Shown piece after piece: positions 16,335-25,324 of a DNA stretch of 46,506 nucleotides (its first letter is position 1; every line of letters begins with the position of its first letter). Origin of the DNA: Kofleriaceae bacterium (GTDB taxonomy: Bacteria > Myxococcota_A > Polyangia > Haliangiales > Haliangiaceae); the NCBI GenBank assembly GCA_024762925.1, contig JANTGM010000041.1, positions 1-46,506 on the forward strand, written 5' to 3'. Made by a program: the position numbers and the translations under genes. The notes under the pieces are model-generated. The model ran no database searches. It saw only the letters and a program-made list of their open reading frames with translations, and was not told the origin of the DNA.

Positions 16335-16825
16335 GGAGTGGCTTTGGTTTGGTCTTGCAGAACGCCCTGGCAAATCGATTGGCAACGGGCCGGTTCGCGT
16401 TCATTCCAATAGCACGCCAACAACGAAGCGCTACGTGTGGGCAATTCGATCAATCGTAGCGAGGCGAGCCCGGTAATGCCGGCGCCCGTGATGCGCAAAA
16501 CGTCACCTGGTTCGTCGGTGACTGTGAGATTTGCCTTGGCCATCGTTGCTTGCAAGCTTGAGCGCATCGGCTCGGGACCCACCGAATCAGACACGGGCAG
16601 GTAGAAGAGAGCGAGCTGACAGCCCGCAGCAGGGTCGCTCCAGGCTCGGGCTTGTATGCCCTTTGCAGGCCTGATCTCTTGCTCGTGCCAACCTTCACCA
16701 GGGGTGAGGTCGGGAAGCACTAAAGACTTCGTCTCCTTCGAGTCGGAGTTCGCCTGTGCGAAGACAGCCGTTGCCAAGGCTGCAGATGCAAGCAGCGCAA
16801 GCCCGCCACCGACTACACGTTTCAT
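16331..16825 (-). CDS. Secreted protein of unknown function
   Basis: The start at ATG 16825 is chosen because it overlaps the AstA stop as ATGA and begins a normal signal peptide (KRVVGGGLALLASAALATAVFAQA). The mature part of about 140 residues is a mixed beta domain with four cysteines (AGCQLALFYLP, LACYW, ARCQSICQ), probably two disulfides. It overlaps the next gene by 4 bp. Not recognised. Confidence 0.8.
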   Translation of the reverse strand: MKRVVGGGLALLASAALATAVFAQANSDSKETKSLVLPDLTPGEGWHEQEIRPAKGIQARAWSDPAAGCQLALFYLPVSDSVGPEPMRSSLQATMAKANLTVTDEPGDVLRITGAGITGLASLRLIELPTRSASLLACYWNEREPARCQSICQGVLQDQTKATP

Positions 16826-17850
16826 ACAACAACCGTCCAAGCGATGTCGCCTTGCTTGGTTCCAAGCGCATTCGAGACGCCTTCTGGCAAGAGTAGATGA
16901 TTCTCTTGTGCTGCATTGGGGGACCAGGTGCAGCGAAATCCCACATCGCCGATTCGAGGCAGTGCTACTAAGTGTTTTTCCTTACCCTTGTTAGGGATTT
17001 GAGGTTGCTCGCCAATCGCAATGGAGACGTTCCGCGCACCTTCGACTAAGGTTATCGTATCGGTTCTTGCGATGAAGTGCGGGCCACCATCAAATGGGTC
17101 GATCTGATTTGCATAGCGAAACCCAAGCCTCTTGAGAAGCTTCTCGACGCCTTTGGTTTGCGGCCCAACTTCTCCAATTTCATCTTGGACGTCTTGTGGA
17201 AAGAGCGAGGTGTAGACCATGCCTTGCGGAAAGAGGCTCTTGATAAACTCTTTATTGTCCTTCGAGAGCTGGTCTGCTTCGCGGTAGGTCAGTCCCGTAA
17301 AACGCTTTCCATAGTGCTTCCAAAGACGCGAAGTTCCGTCTTGCTCAAGCCTTGGCAACAGCTCCGAGAGGACCTCGTCTCGAAACACCGCACGGTGCAT
17401 CGCGATGAAAAGGAAGCGAGCACAGGATAGGAGTTTTCCCAACGACTCAGCGTGTCCTCTATACTCGGGTAGTACGATAAGCCCGCCGATCTCTGTTGGT
17501 CCGTTGTAGTTGTACCCAATGCGCAGAGCTTGGTGAACCAAGTAGGTGTCGAGCGTTTCGGAGTAGTGCTCGTCCTGAAGAACGTCTAGGTAGACATGGG
17601 GAGAACGGTGCGTGCCATGCTGCGCATAGAGCATGGAGGTTCCGACGATCTTGCGTTCGTTGGTGTCCTCCACAACGAAGGTGAACTCCCGCTCTGCAAT
17701 AGGAATTGCGGCCGCGAAAGATTGAGTGCTGCGTTCCAAGATCTCCTCAATGACCTCCCGGTTATAAGGAAGGTTGTAGGAGTCGAGGTGCTTGGCGACC
17801 TTGAGTATCGAATCGACATCTTCTGGTCGAGATTCACGAACGACGAACAA
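16822..17850 (-). CDS. astA: Arginine N-succinyltransferase (AstA-like)
   Basis: The TTG at 17850 is the best start: TAGGAG sits 5 nt upstream, and the protein then begins FVVRESRPEDVDSIL at about 342 residues, close to the normal AstA length. Family hallmarks are RPED near the start, GTSMLYAQHGTHRSP-type beta strands, IGGLIVLPEYRG, the GLTYREAD block and FEGGPHF-like FDGGPHF. AstA transfers succinate from succinyl-CoA to the alpha-amino group of arginine, the first step of the AST catabolic pathway. No other ast gene (astB, C, D or E) is in the window, so it may act alone or on a different amine. The Shine-Dalgarno sequence contains the upstream gene's TAG stop. Confidence 0.92.
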   Translation of the reverse strand: MFVVRESRPEDVDSILKVAKHLDSYNLPYNREVIEEILERSTQSFAAAIPIAEREFTFVVEDTNERKIVGTSMLYAQHGTHRSPHVYLDVLQDEHYSETLDTYLVHQALRIGYNYNGPTEIGGLIVLPEYRGHAESLGKLLSCARFLFIAMHRAVFRDEVLSELLPRLEQDGTSRLWKHYGKRFTGLTYREADQLSKDNKEFIKSLFPQGMVYTSLFPQDVQDEIGEVGPQTKGVEKLLKRLGFRYANQIDPFDGGPHFIARTDTITLVEGARNVSIAIGEQPQIPNKGKEKHLVALPRIGDVGFRCTWSPNAAQENHLLLPEGVSNALGTKQGDIAWTVVV

Positions 17851-17858
17851 AAACGCTC

Positions 17859-18161
17859 CTAGCCTTTGTCGCAGGCTTCGATTTCTTCTTTGGACGTTGC
17901 TTTGAGGCTGCAAGTCACTTGGTCAGCCTTGATGTTGTGTTCACAACGTTCGATGAACTCGGGGCCGGTCTCTTTTTCGATCGTTGCCTTGTGTTTGGCT
18001 TTGTCCTCATCGCTCGCATTGCTCTTGGCGGCTTGCATATCTACGAGATGGCTGAAGAGCTTGGCGCAGTCACCAGCAGCCGGGGCTTCCGAACATGCGG
18101 AGCCAAACATTGCTGCAGCTAGGCCTAGTCCGAGCAGTAGTGCGCGATGCGGGCGAATCAT
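17859..18161 (-). CDS. Small lipoprotein
   Basis: A 100-residue protein with a leader ending in a GSAC lipobox (Cys23). The mature part of about 78 residues is helical and Lys/Glu-rich, with four cysteines (GDCAKLF, ERCEHN, VTCSLKA, EACDKG) spaced as in helical-hairpin disulfide folds. It lies 12 bp after the TPR lipoprotein and leads directly into astA. Function unknown. Confidence 0.8.
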   Translation of the reverse strand: MIRPHRALLLGLGLAAAMFGSACSEAPAAGDCAKLFSHLVDMQAAKSNASDEDKAKHKATIEKETGPEFIERCEHNIKADQVTCSLKATSKEEIEACDKG

Positions 18162-18173
18162 TGCCCGAGAGTA

Positions 18174-19889
18174 TCATGGCTGCGCGGATGGCATCGATTG
18201 CGTCAAGCGATTTCGCACCGTGTCGACGGCAGCTCGCGCGTGCTTTGCCAGGGCTAACTTGCTGGCCTTCTGTAGCAATTGCTTTGCCTCGGCTTTTCGC
18301 CCTTGAGCCCACCGAAGCTCAGCTAGATGGGTTAGAAGTTCGGGTTCCGTCGGGGTGAGGCGAACCGCACGCTCAAGAAGTGGAGCGGCGGCTAGAGGTT
18401 GGTCTGCCTGAAATAGAAACCAGCCATAACTGTCGAGCACAAAGGCTGAGTCTGGTGCAAGTTCGAGAGCTCGGAGAAGTAGGTCTTCTGCGCGCTCCTG
18501 ACGTGTCGGGTCGGAAATAAGGCTGTAGCCGATGTAGTTGAGGGCGGCGAAGCTCTGTCGGTTCATGCGCAACAAGGGCGTTATTGTCGCGATCGCTTCC
18601 TTGGTGTGGCCACTTCGAGATTCAACCTCCGCCAACGCAAAGAGCGGCCGCTGCGCAAATGGATGATGGGCAATTGCTGTCTTGAGAATTTCTCTGGCCT
18701 TATCAACATCGCCGGCCGCCTCCGCCACAGCAGCGGCTGCCATGATCAGATCGGGTTGGTCTGGATGCTTCTCAAGAGTGGATGTGATGGTTGCCTGTGC
18801 CGCTGTGGTATCGCCCATGTCTGCCAAGAGGTGAGCGAGCATGGCCCGTATCAACGGGTATCCTGTTACTTCTGGGCCGATTGTTGAGAGTTCTTCTAGT
18901 GCTTCCCTGTTGCGGTGCAAGGCGCGCAATGCTCGCACTCTAAGCTCGACGATCGCTGCACTCTTGGGCACACGCTTCTCAAGCCTAGCCGCGATGGCAA
19001 GGGCTCCCTCGAAGTCGCCTGCACGCAGGAGCCAGTGCCCCATACCAATGCGTGTGTCAATTGGCAGATCGTCGCGGTCAAGCACCTTCACGATTTCAAG
19101 CGCCTGGTCGCGTGCGTCGAGCTCGAGAAGTCGAACAAAGAGTTGCTCGCCAGTGCTTGGACTGCCCTGGCTGCGATCAAAAGGCTGGCGTAGCGCATCA
19201 TTGGCTTCGCTGTGGCGGCCCTGCCGAAACAGTGCATTCGACAGCAGTGCCCAGGCTCGCAAGTCGTAGGGCGCCTCGGTGATTGCTTCGGTGGCGTGGG
19301 TGCTTGCGGCCTTGAACCGCTTTTCTGCACGAAGCAGTAGAGCGAGCTGGTAGTGAGCTTCGGACGAGCTTGTTTTCCGGGCGATGAGTTTGCGGAAGAC
19401 TGCCTTGGCATCTTCGAGCCTGCCAGTCGCAACTAGGGTGCTTCCATAGGCGAGATAGGTTGCCTCATCGCGATCCCCCAAGGCGATTGCGCGCTTGTAG
19501 GCGATGGCCGCATCCGCAAAATTGCGGGCGCTTCGGTGTAAATCACCGCTCTGCATCCACACCTGCGCATCTTTGGGCCACTGGGCCCGCGCCCAAGCCA
19601 TCTCCGCCTCTGCACCTTTGCGGTTGCCAGCGTGGTATCGCGCCTCGGCAAGTGCTCGGGAAATCGGAGCCTGCGTTGGGTCACTCCGCTTTGCCATCGC
19701 AAGCTCACGCTCTGCCTCCGCGAAGTCACCTTGGAAGAAGGCGAGCTTGCCCCGAAGGTAGTGGCTGTAGGTGTTCTGAGAAAGCGGCGCAGGGGCAGCG
19801 GGCTTAGTGTTTTTCTTAGGAGCGCCGCCGCAAGATGCGCCACCACAAGCCAGCGACATGAGGAGAGCGAAGAGCGCTGTGTGGTTCAT
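18174..19889 (-). CDS. TPR-repeat lipoprotein
   Basis: A 571-residue protein with a leader containing Cys15 and Cys20 in lipobox-like contexts, so it is probably outer-membrane- or membrane-anchored. Residues about 40-565 are a continuous array of some 14 tetratricopeptide repeats (for example AHYQLALLLRAEKRFKAASTHATEAI and DSAFVLDSYGWFLFQADQPLAAAPLLERAV). Such solenoids serve as assembly scaffolds. It is the first gene of the nine-gene run; 81 bp separate it from the carboxylase gene upstream. Confidence 0.88.
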   Translation of the reverse strand: MNHTALFALLMSLACGGASCGGAPKKNTKPAAPAPLSQNTYSHYLRGKLAFFQGDFAEAERELAMAKRSDPTQAPISRALAEARYHAGNRKGAEAEMAWARAQWPKDAQVWMQSGDLHRSARNFADAAIAYKRAIALGDRDEATYLAYGSTLVATGRLEDAKAVFRKLIARKTSSSEAHYQLALLLRAEKRFKAASTHATEAITEAPYDLRAWALLSNALFRQGRHSEANDALRQPFDRSQGSPSTGEQLFVRLLELDARDQALEIVKVLDRDDLPIDTRIGMGHWLLRAGDFEGALAIAARLEKRVPKSAAIVELRVRALRALHRNREALEELSTIGPEVTGYPLIRAMLAHLLADMGDTTAAQATITSTLEKHPDQPDLIMAAAAVAEAAGDVDKAREILKTAIAHHPFAQRPLFALAEVESRSGHTKEAIATITPLLRMNRQSFAALNYIGYSLISDPTRQERAEDLLLRALELAPDSAFVLDSYGWFLFQADQPLAAAPLLERAVRLTPTEPELLTHLAELRWAQGRKAEAKQLLQKASKLALAKHARAAVDTVRNRLTQSMPSAQP

Positions 19890-19970
19890 CTGCGTGGCTT
19901 CGAGGCAGTCAAAGAGGGTTCAAACCGCCCAAGGCTTGAAGAAAGGCGGATTCGCGGCGTTTGATCAAGC

Positions 19971-21575
19971 CTACAGCGGAATGTTGCCATGTTTGCGAGG
20001 CAAATTACTTTGACGCTTGTTTTCCAAGAGTCGCAAGCTGCGAACAATCGCTTGGCGGGTGTGGCTAGGTTTGATGATTTCATCAATGTAGCCCAACGAT
20101 GCCGCCTTGTAGGGATTGGCAAAGTTGCCCTTGTACTCTTCTACGAAGGCAGCACGCTTGGCAGCACGCTCGTCCTCGTCTTTGATTGCAAGCAATTGGT
20201 TGCGGAATATGATGTTGACCGCACCTTCCGAGCCCATCACAGCAATCTCAGCATTGGGGTATGCCAGATTGATGTCGGCGCGAATGTGCTTGGATGCCAT
20301 GACATCGTAGGCGCCACCATAGGCCTTGCGGGTGATAAGGGTAATCTTTGGAACGGTTGCTTCAGCATAGGCATAGAGCAATTTGGCACCATGCTTGATG
20401 ATGCCGCCGTACTCTTGAGAGATGCCTGGCAAAAAGCCTGGTACGTCGACAAGCGTGACCAGAGGAATGTTGAAGCAGTCGCAAAAGCGAACAAAGCGCG
20501 CCGCTTTTACCGATGCATCAATGTCAAGGCAGCCTGCGAGGTGAGCTGGTTGATTGGCGACGATACCGACCGAGCGTCCATCAAACCGAGCAAATCCGCA
20601 AATGATGTTCTTTGCGAACTCTTCTTGCACCTCGAGGAAGGTGCCATCATCAACGACTTTGGTGATGATCTGATGCATATCGTACGGCTGATTTGACTCG
20701 GATGGCACAAGCGAATCGAGTGCTTCATCTGTGCGATGAATGGGATCTTCGCTAGCCACACGGGGTGGGTCCTCGGTGTTATTCGAAGGACAGTAGGCGA
20801 GCAGTTCTCGGAGTTTCTCAATGCAGCCAAGCTCGTCATCACAGGCGAAGTGAGCAACACCAGAACGGCCAGCGTGAGTGTGAGCGCCTCCGAGATCTTC
20901 TTTGGTGACTTCTTCATGCGTGACCGTTTTGATGACGTCGGGCCCAGTGATGAACATGTACGAGCTTTGATCCACCATGAAGATGAAGTCGGTAATTGCT
21001 GGTGAGTACACGGCACCACCAGCACAGGGACCAAGGATGGCGGAGAACTGGGGAACAACGCCCGAAGCAAGTACGTTGCGTTGGAAGATTTCTGCGTAGC
21101 CCGCAAGAGACTCGACACCCTCTTGAATGCGAGCTCCACCCGAGTCGTTAAGACCAATTACTGGCGCGCCAATTTTGGTTGCCAAGTCCATAATCTTGCA
21201 GATCTTGCTGGCATAGGCACCAGAGAGCGAACCACCAAAGACGGTGAAGTCTTGTGCAAAGACACAGACGGTGCGGCCCTCGATGGTGCCAGTGCCTGTA
21301 ACCACTCCATCACCGAGAATGGCTTGCTTTTCCATTCCAAAGTCGGTGCAGCGGTGCGTGACGAACTTGTCCATTTCGGAGAAGCTGTCTTCATCAAGCA
21401 GAGCTTCAATGCGTTCGCGCGCCGTTAGCTTGCCCGCCTTGTGTTGTTTTTCAATGCGAGCTTTGCCACCGCCAAGCAAAGCTTCGCCCTCCATGCGAGA
21501 GAGGCGAGTTAGAGCGTCTTCGGGCTTTTGACCAGGCACGGGCGCAGGGTAGGCGCCCAAAGACAGTCGTGTCAA
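19971..21575 (-). CDS. pccB: Acyl-CoA (propionyl-CoA) carboxylase carboxyltransferase subunit
   Basis: A 534-residue biotin-dependent carboxyltransferase of the PccB/MmdA family. Hallmarks are [28 protein letters not shown], the [18 protein letters not shown] block, [25 protein letters not shown], and the C-terminal oxyanion region [23 protein letters not shown] with [13 protein letters not shown]. It carboxylates propionyl-CoA or acetyl-CoA together with a biotin carboxylase/BCCP subunit that is not in this window. The precise start is uncertain: TTG 21575 overlaps the upstream stop as TTGA but lacks a clear Shine-Dalgarno sequence, and ATG 21494 would cut a conserved N-terminal helix. Confidence 0.95.
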   Translation of the reverse strand: MTRLSLGAYPAPVPGQKPEDALTRLSRMEGEALLGGGKARIEKQHKAGKLTARERIEALLDEDSFSEMDKFVTHRCTDFGMEKQAILGDGVVTGTGTIEGRTVCVFAQDFTVFGGSLSGAYASKICKIMDLATKIGAPVIGLNDSGGARIQEGVESLAGYAEIFQRNVLASGVVPQFSAILGPCAGGAVYSPAITDFIFMVDQSSYMFITGPDVIKTVTHEEVTKEDLGGAHTHAGRSGVAHFACDDELGCIEKLRELLAYCPSNNTEDPPRVASEDPIHRTDEALDSLVPSESNQPYDMHQIITKVVDDGTFLEVQEEFAKNIICGFARFDGRSVGIVANQPAHLAGCLDIDASVKAARFVRFCDCFNIPLVTLVDVPGFLPGISQEYGGIIKHGAKLLYAYAEATVPKITLITRKAYGGAYDVMASKHIRADINLAYPNAEIAVMGSEGAVNIIFRNQLLAIKDEDERAAKRAAFVEEYKGNFANPYKAASLGYIDEIIKPSHTRQAIVRSLRLLENKRQSNLPRKHGNIPL

Positions 21576-22675
21576 AGCGGGGGAAGCGCTTCGCCAATGG
21601 CATGCATAAGGCTACGTCGCATCGCTTTGATACCCGAGGGCTCCCACGAGTAATAGGTGCGATTGGTGAGGATGATGACGAATCGGTTGTGCTTGGGCGC
21701 CAACCACATGGCCGTTCCCGTGAAGCCGAGATGACCAACGCCCGTTGCTGGCCAGTGGTCACCGGAGTGTGAGATCCCTGGTGTGTTTGAAGGCGTGTCA
21801 AAGCCCATCCGCCAACTCGTCTCGGGGGCTGCCGAGGTGGTCCAGAACTGTCGAACCACTTCGCCTGGCACAAAGCTTGGACGATCTTGGTACGCATCAC
21901 AGAGTGCCTGGGCAAATCGGGCGAGATCGGGAGCGGTTGTGAAGAGACCTGCGTGACCACTTATCCCCCCTCCCGATCGTGCATTATCGTCATGAACTTG
22001 CGCGTGCACCATGGCTCGCTCCCCCGAGCTTGTTGGCCCATCTCCCGTCGGAGCAACTCTCTCCGGATTTGGATGTGGGGGGCCGTTCAGGTCGACGAAA
22101 TGGGTGTCCTTCATTGCCAGTGGGCCCGCAATGCGCTCAGCAAAGGCATCATCCAGGCGTTTGCCGGTGAGTCTCTCGATCAACCTTGCAAGCAGTATGT
22201 ACCCGAGATCGCTGTAGATTGTCTTGGTGCCGGTTTCATACGCCAAGGGCTCAGCACCCGCCATCGTGGTCAGCGCCTCCCAGGGAGTTGCCCTTCCAGC
22301 CAAGTCCCCCGACCAGATTCGGTCGAAGAAGTGTACATGAGCTGGGAGTCCTGATGCATGACCCATGAGATGACGCAGTTCGATGTGCTCTTTCTGAGGA
22401 CCCGTTAGTTCTGGCAACAGGGGCGCTACCTTGCTGTCCAGACCAATTCTCTCCTCACTGACCAGAGTCATGAGCAAGGCGGAGGTGACCGCAGCTTTCG
22501 TGATTGAGGCAGCATCGTAGATTGTATCGAGCTGGGTGGGGGGGCCATCTTCGGAGAGCCAACCAAAGGCATGGTGAAAGCACGTCTGGCCACCATCGGA
22601 GACAAGCACGACAGCTCCTGGCGTGACCTTGCGGTGCATGGCATCGGCGACAATGGGAGTGAGCATTTCGAGCAC
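21572..22675 (-). CDS. Serine hydrolase, beta-lactamase class C/esterase family
   Basis: A 367-residue protein (GTG 22675; ATG 22666 is possible). It has the class C-type motifs: S-x-x-K at Ser57-Ile-Thr-Lys60, Tyr154-Ser-Asp at the YxN position, and HLGFTG as the third box. No signal peptide is seen, so it is likely a cytosolic esterase or amidase rather than a resistance beta-lactamase. Its stop overlaps the carboxylase start, so the two are probably co-transcribed. Confidence 0.92.
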   Translation of the reverse strand: MLEMLTPIVADAMHRKVTPGAVVLVSDGGQTCFHHAFGWLSEDGPPTQLDTIYDAASITKAAVTSALLMTLVSEERIGLDSKVAPLLPELTGPQKEHIELRHLMGHASGLPAHVHFFDRIWSGDLAGRATPWEALTTMAGAEPLAYETGTKTIYSDLGYILLARLIERLTGKRLDDAFAERIAGPLAMKDTHFVDLNGPPHPNPERVAPTGDGPTSSGERAMVHAQVHDDNARSGGGISGHAGLFTTAPDLARFAQALCDAYQDRPSFVPGEVVRQFWTTSAAPETSWRMGFDTPSNTPGISHSGDHWPATGVGHLGFTGTAMWLAPKHNRFVIILTNRTYYSWEPSGIKAMRRSLMHAIGEALPPL

Positions 22676-22715
22676 GGTGCATGATCATACACAGCCAAAG
22701 TGCGCAAAGTCATTG

Positions 22716-22724
22716 TGATATCCT
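22716..22724 (+). promoter_or_regulatory. Putative extended -10 for the Ser/Thr kinase gene
   Basis: TGA-TATCCT is an extended -10, ending 9 nt before the ATG at 22734. As for the kinase gene at 135, this predicts a leaderless or nearly leaderless mRNA. It lies in the 58-bp gap between divergent genes. No clear -35 was found. Confidence 0.3.
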
Positions 22725-22733
22725 GCCGCCGGG

Positions 22734-24554
22734 ATGGCGCAGTATGAGCTACTCGAGCGGATCGGCATCGGTGGCATGGCCGAGATATTTCGGGGCATCG
22801 CTACAGCTGGCGGTGGCTTCGAGAAGCCCGTGGCGATCAAGCGGATCCTCCCCCATCTGAGTCAAGATCAGCGTTTCATCGAACTTCTGATCGCGGAAGC
22901 CAAGATTCTCTCCGAGCTTCACCATCGCAATATCGTCCAGATCTATGACGTTGGGCTTGGCGATGACGGCCAGTACTTCTTGGTCATGGAGTTTGTCGAT
23001 GGCACGGATCTGAAGCAGGTCTATGAGCACCTTTTTGGTGGAAGGCGCTTGCCCATCGAAGTCGCTCTGCACATTTGTTCGGAGATTTGTGAGGCCTTGG
23101 AGCATGCGCATATCGCCAAAGATGCAGAAGGCAAGTCACTCGGGCTTGTGCACCGCGATGTCTCGCCGTCCAATGTACTGCTGTCCAAATCAGGTGAAGT
23201 GAAGCTGACGGACTTTGGAATCGCCAAACGTGTTGAGGAGGCAACCGGTCACGGCGGCGTGCGCGGTAAGTTCGCCTACATCTCGCCTGAGCAGGCTGTG
23301 AACCAGCACGTGGATGCGCGAAGCGATGTGTACTCTGTCGGAATTCTTCTCTACGAACTTGTCTGTGGTCAGCGATTGTTCTCGGGGCTCGCTGACTTTG
23401 ATGCTCTAAGGGAAGTACGGCAAGGACGCGTGCGTCCAAATGCGCGCCACGTGGCAGATGTAGCGCCTGAAATGGCAGAAATCATCATGAAGGCCCTAAG
23501 CAAGGAGCCCGAAGAACGCTATGCCAGCGCAGGAGCATTTGGTTCGGCCTTGCGTGGCTATCGGTACTCGTTGGAAACCGAGATTGCCGATCCTGCCGCC
23601 GAGATCGCTGCACTGGTCATGCGCGAAGGGCGGGGGCCATCTCGCGACGAGCGTGCCGACTCGGGCAACGACGACTTTGATGGGGGCAGCACGGTGGTTC
23701 GCATCGACACCGCAGCAGAGTTCAATCTCACGGACCTCTCAGGGCTGCACCAGCTTGTGACCTCATTTCCTGAGCCAAAGATTCGTGACACCAGCCCTAC
23801 GTTTGATACCGATTCACTAGACGATGAGAAGACCATTGCTCGCGCCAATCCGCTTCTTGGCGACCTCAGCGAACCGACCATCATGCAGGCGCGTCCTAAG
23901 GCGCCGGTGACGCTTGATCCGTCAGACGCTTTTCACGAGGGAATGCTCCCTGGAGTAGGACCGAGCTCAGACGACGCATTGATCGAACCGACTGTGCCAC
24001 GTGTCGCACGACCAAGTACATCGAGCCCTGCGAACCCCAATGCAAAGTCTCCCAAGTCGATGTTTCCCGATGCTGCGCTGCCTAGGCCAGGTCGCAAAAA
24101 AGCGTTGCCCTCGTCGCCGGCAGCGCCTCCAGTTCGGCCCAACTTGGCGCGGGCAGAAACTCCAACAGAGCGCGACGTATTTCACTCTCATGCAATGAAG
24201 CCAAAGCCCGCAGGAGGTATTCCTGACCACTATCCTGGCTATTCGGGGCGACCGGCAGGCGTTCTCGATGCCGAAGCCGAGATTCGGAGGCGTCGAATGC
24301 GCATGGGGCTTGTGGCAGCGGCGTTGGCGGTTTTGGCCTTTGTCATCGCAGGACACTTCCTCGGTGGGGATGACGGAGCGCGCGCCGACCTAGTCGATCC
24401 TGATGCGGGGCTGCCTGCAGCGATTGTGGACGCCGCGCCAGCTGCCCCCACCATCGATGCCTCGGCTGCTGCGAAGCCTCCACCAAAGAGGGTTCGCAAG
24501 AAGCGACCGCGCCGCAAACGTAGAAAGCCAAAGAAGAAGAACCGCCGCAAATAG
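22734..24554 (+). CDS. Transmembrane Ser/Thr protein kinase with polybasic tail
   Basis: A 606-residue protein. The N-terminal Hanks-type kinase domain (about 4-275) has the glycine loop IGIGGMAEIF, Lys36 (VAIKR), catalytic HRDVSPSN (Asp142), DFG (160-162) and the SPEQ activation end, so it should be active. A Pro/Ser-rich linker (about 290-520) carries many Thr/Ser-Pro sites. One TM helix (524-545) follows, then a short acidic/Ala-rich segment and a tail (581-606) in which almost every residue is Lys or Arg. With the kinase inside, the tail should be outside the inner membrane and could bind anionic polymers. It is the divergent neighbour of the serine hydrolase. Substrates are unknown. Confidence 0.93.
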   Translation: MAQYELLERIGIGGMAEIFRGIATAGGGFEKPVAIKRILPHLSQDQRFIELLIAEAKILSELHHRNIVQIYDVGLGDDGQYFLVMEFVDGTDLKQVYEHLFGGRRLPIEVALHICSEICEALEHAHIAKDAEGKSLGLVHRDVSPSNVLLSKSGEVKLTDFGIAKRVEEATGHGGVRGKFAYISPEQAVNQHVDARSDVYSVGILLYELVCGQRLFSGLADFDALREVRQGRVRPNARHVADVAPEMAEIIMKALSKEPEERYASAGAFGSALRGYRYSLETEIADPAAEIAALVMREGRGPSRDERADSGNDDFDGGSTVVRIDTAAEFNLTDLSGLHQLVTSFPEPKIRDTSPTFDTDSLDDEKTIARANPLLGDLSEPTIMQARPKAPVTLDPSDAFHEGMLPGVGPSSDDALIEPTVPRVARPSTSSPANPNAKSPKSMFPDAALPRPGRKKALPSSPAAPPVRPNLARAETPTERDVFHSHAMKPKPAGGIPDHYPGYSGRPAGVLDAEAEIRRRRMRMGLVAAALAVLAFVIAGHFLGGDDGARADLVDPDAGLPAAIVDAAPAAPTIDASAAAKPPPKRVRKKRPRRKRRKPKKKNRRK

Positions 24555-24590
24555 CGTGAGGTTCTCCGTTCCGAGTTGTTCTGAGTCCAG

Positions 24591-25043
24591 CTACTGCAAG
24601 GTACTCGCGCCTTTCACGCTGAGGTAGGGGCGGAGCTTCTTGATTGTCTTGGCGCCAAAGCCTTTTACTCGGCGAAGGTCCACGACTCGCTTGAACTTGC
24701 CGTGTTGCGCTCGCCAATTTACGATTCGATCGGCCTTCTTCGGCCCAATGCCTGGCAGCTTCATCAAGTCAGCTATAGACGCTGTATTGAGATTGAGAGT
24801 GCCAGATAGCCCACTCGCGCTGCTCTTCGTCTTTGGAACGACAGGCACTTTCGAGGCTGGAGCTTCCGCCACGCGGGCAGCGCGATTTGGGACCACGCTT
24901 AGCGCAGGCTGGGCGTCATCGAAGTCGAGCTGAGTTCGCTCAGTGGGAGCCTCGGCAAAGGCCATGGTCACTGCCGCGATGAGCGCCGTAAAGGCAGACA
25001 GCGAAAGAAAGCGGCGCAGGTTGTTCTTGGTTTTGGTTGTCAT
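24591..25043 (-). CDS. ComEA-like helix-hairpin-helix protein
   Basis: A 150-residue protein with an N-terminal hydrophobic segment (about 12-30, LSLSAFTALIAAVTMAFAEA; signal peptide or anchor). After a low-complexity linker comes the canonical ComEA C-terminal module, LNLNTASIADLMKLPGIGPKKADRIVNWR...GFGAKTIKKLRPYL, with two HhH hairpins. ComEA binds incoming double-stranded DNA in the periplasm during transformation. No comEC or comF is nearby. AAGGA lies about 8 nt before the ATG. It is convergent with the kinase gene. Confidence 0.92.
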   Translation of the reverse strand: MTTKTKNNLRRFLSLSAFTALIAAVTMAFAEAPTERTQLDFDDAQPALSVVPNRAARVAEAPASKVPVVPKTKSSASGLSGTLNLNTASIADLMKLPGIGPKKADRIVNWRAQHGKFKRVVDLRRVKGFGAKTIKKLRPYLSVKGASTLQ

Positions 25044-25102
25044 TTTTTTGTATCCTTATCGGTTTGTGTTTCTGAGAGGTTAGGTGTAAGAATTACTCTT
25101 AG

Positions 25103-25324
25103 TTAGAAGGGCAGGGGATCTCTGGGTGAGTTCGAGGCGGAATCAGGTTTTTTCTGATCACGTTCATCGAGATCGCGAATTTGCAGTTTTCCGTTTGCGG
25201 GAAATGCATCCAGGTAGACGTTGGTTGAGCCATCCGAATTGATGAAGGCCGAGCCAACGCGCATCCAGTGTGTTCGCCCCTGGCGCTCCATTGGACAGAG
25301 CACCTTCTTGCGGTTTTTGGACAT
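25103..25324 (-). CDS. Conserved-looking 73-aa hypothetical protein
   Basis: The start at ATG 25324 is supported by AAGGA about 6 nt upstream; longer in-frame starts lack this and would add unstructured sequence. The product reads KKVLCPMERQGRTHWMRVGSAF, then NSDGSTNVYLDAFP and NGKLQIRDLDERD, and has a Ser/Pro tail. The compact beta pattern with W, GSAF and DGS-x-N-x-Y-L is what I associate with small conserved proteins in myxobacterial genomes, but no function is known to me. It is cytosolic by sequence. Confidence 0.7.
   Translation of the reverse strand: MSKNRKKVLCPMERQGRTHWMRVGSAFINSDGSTNVYLDAFPANGKLQIRDLDERDQKKPDSASNSPRDPLPF

Noticed and set aside
21572-22675. Possible antibiotic-resistance beta-lactamase
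   Set aside because: Motifs fit the broad class C/esterase superfamily, but there is no signal peptide and the YxN position is YSD, so a cytosolic hydrolase is more likely.
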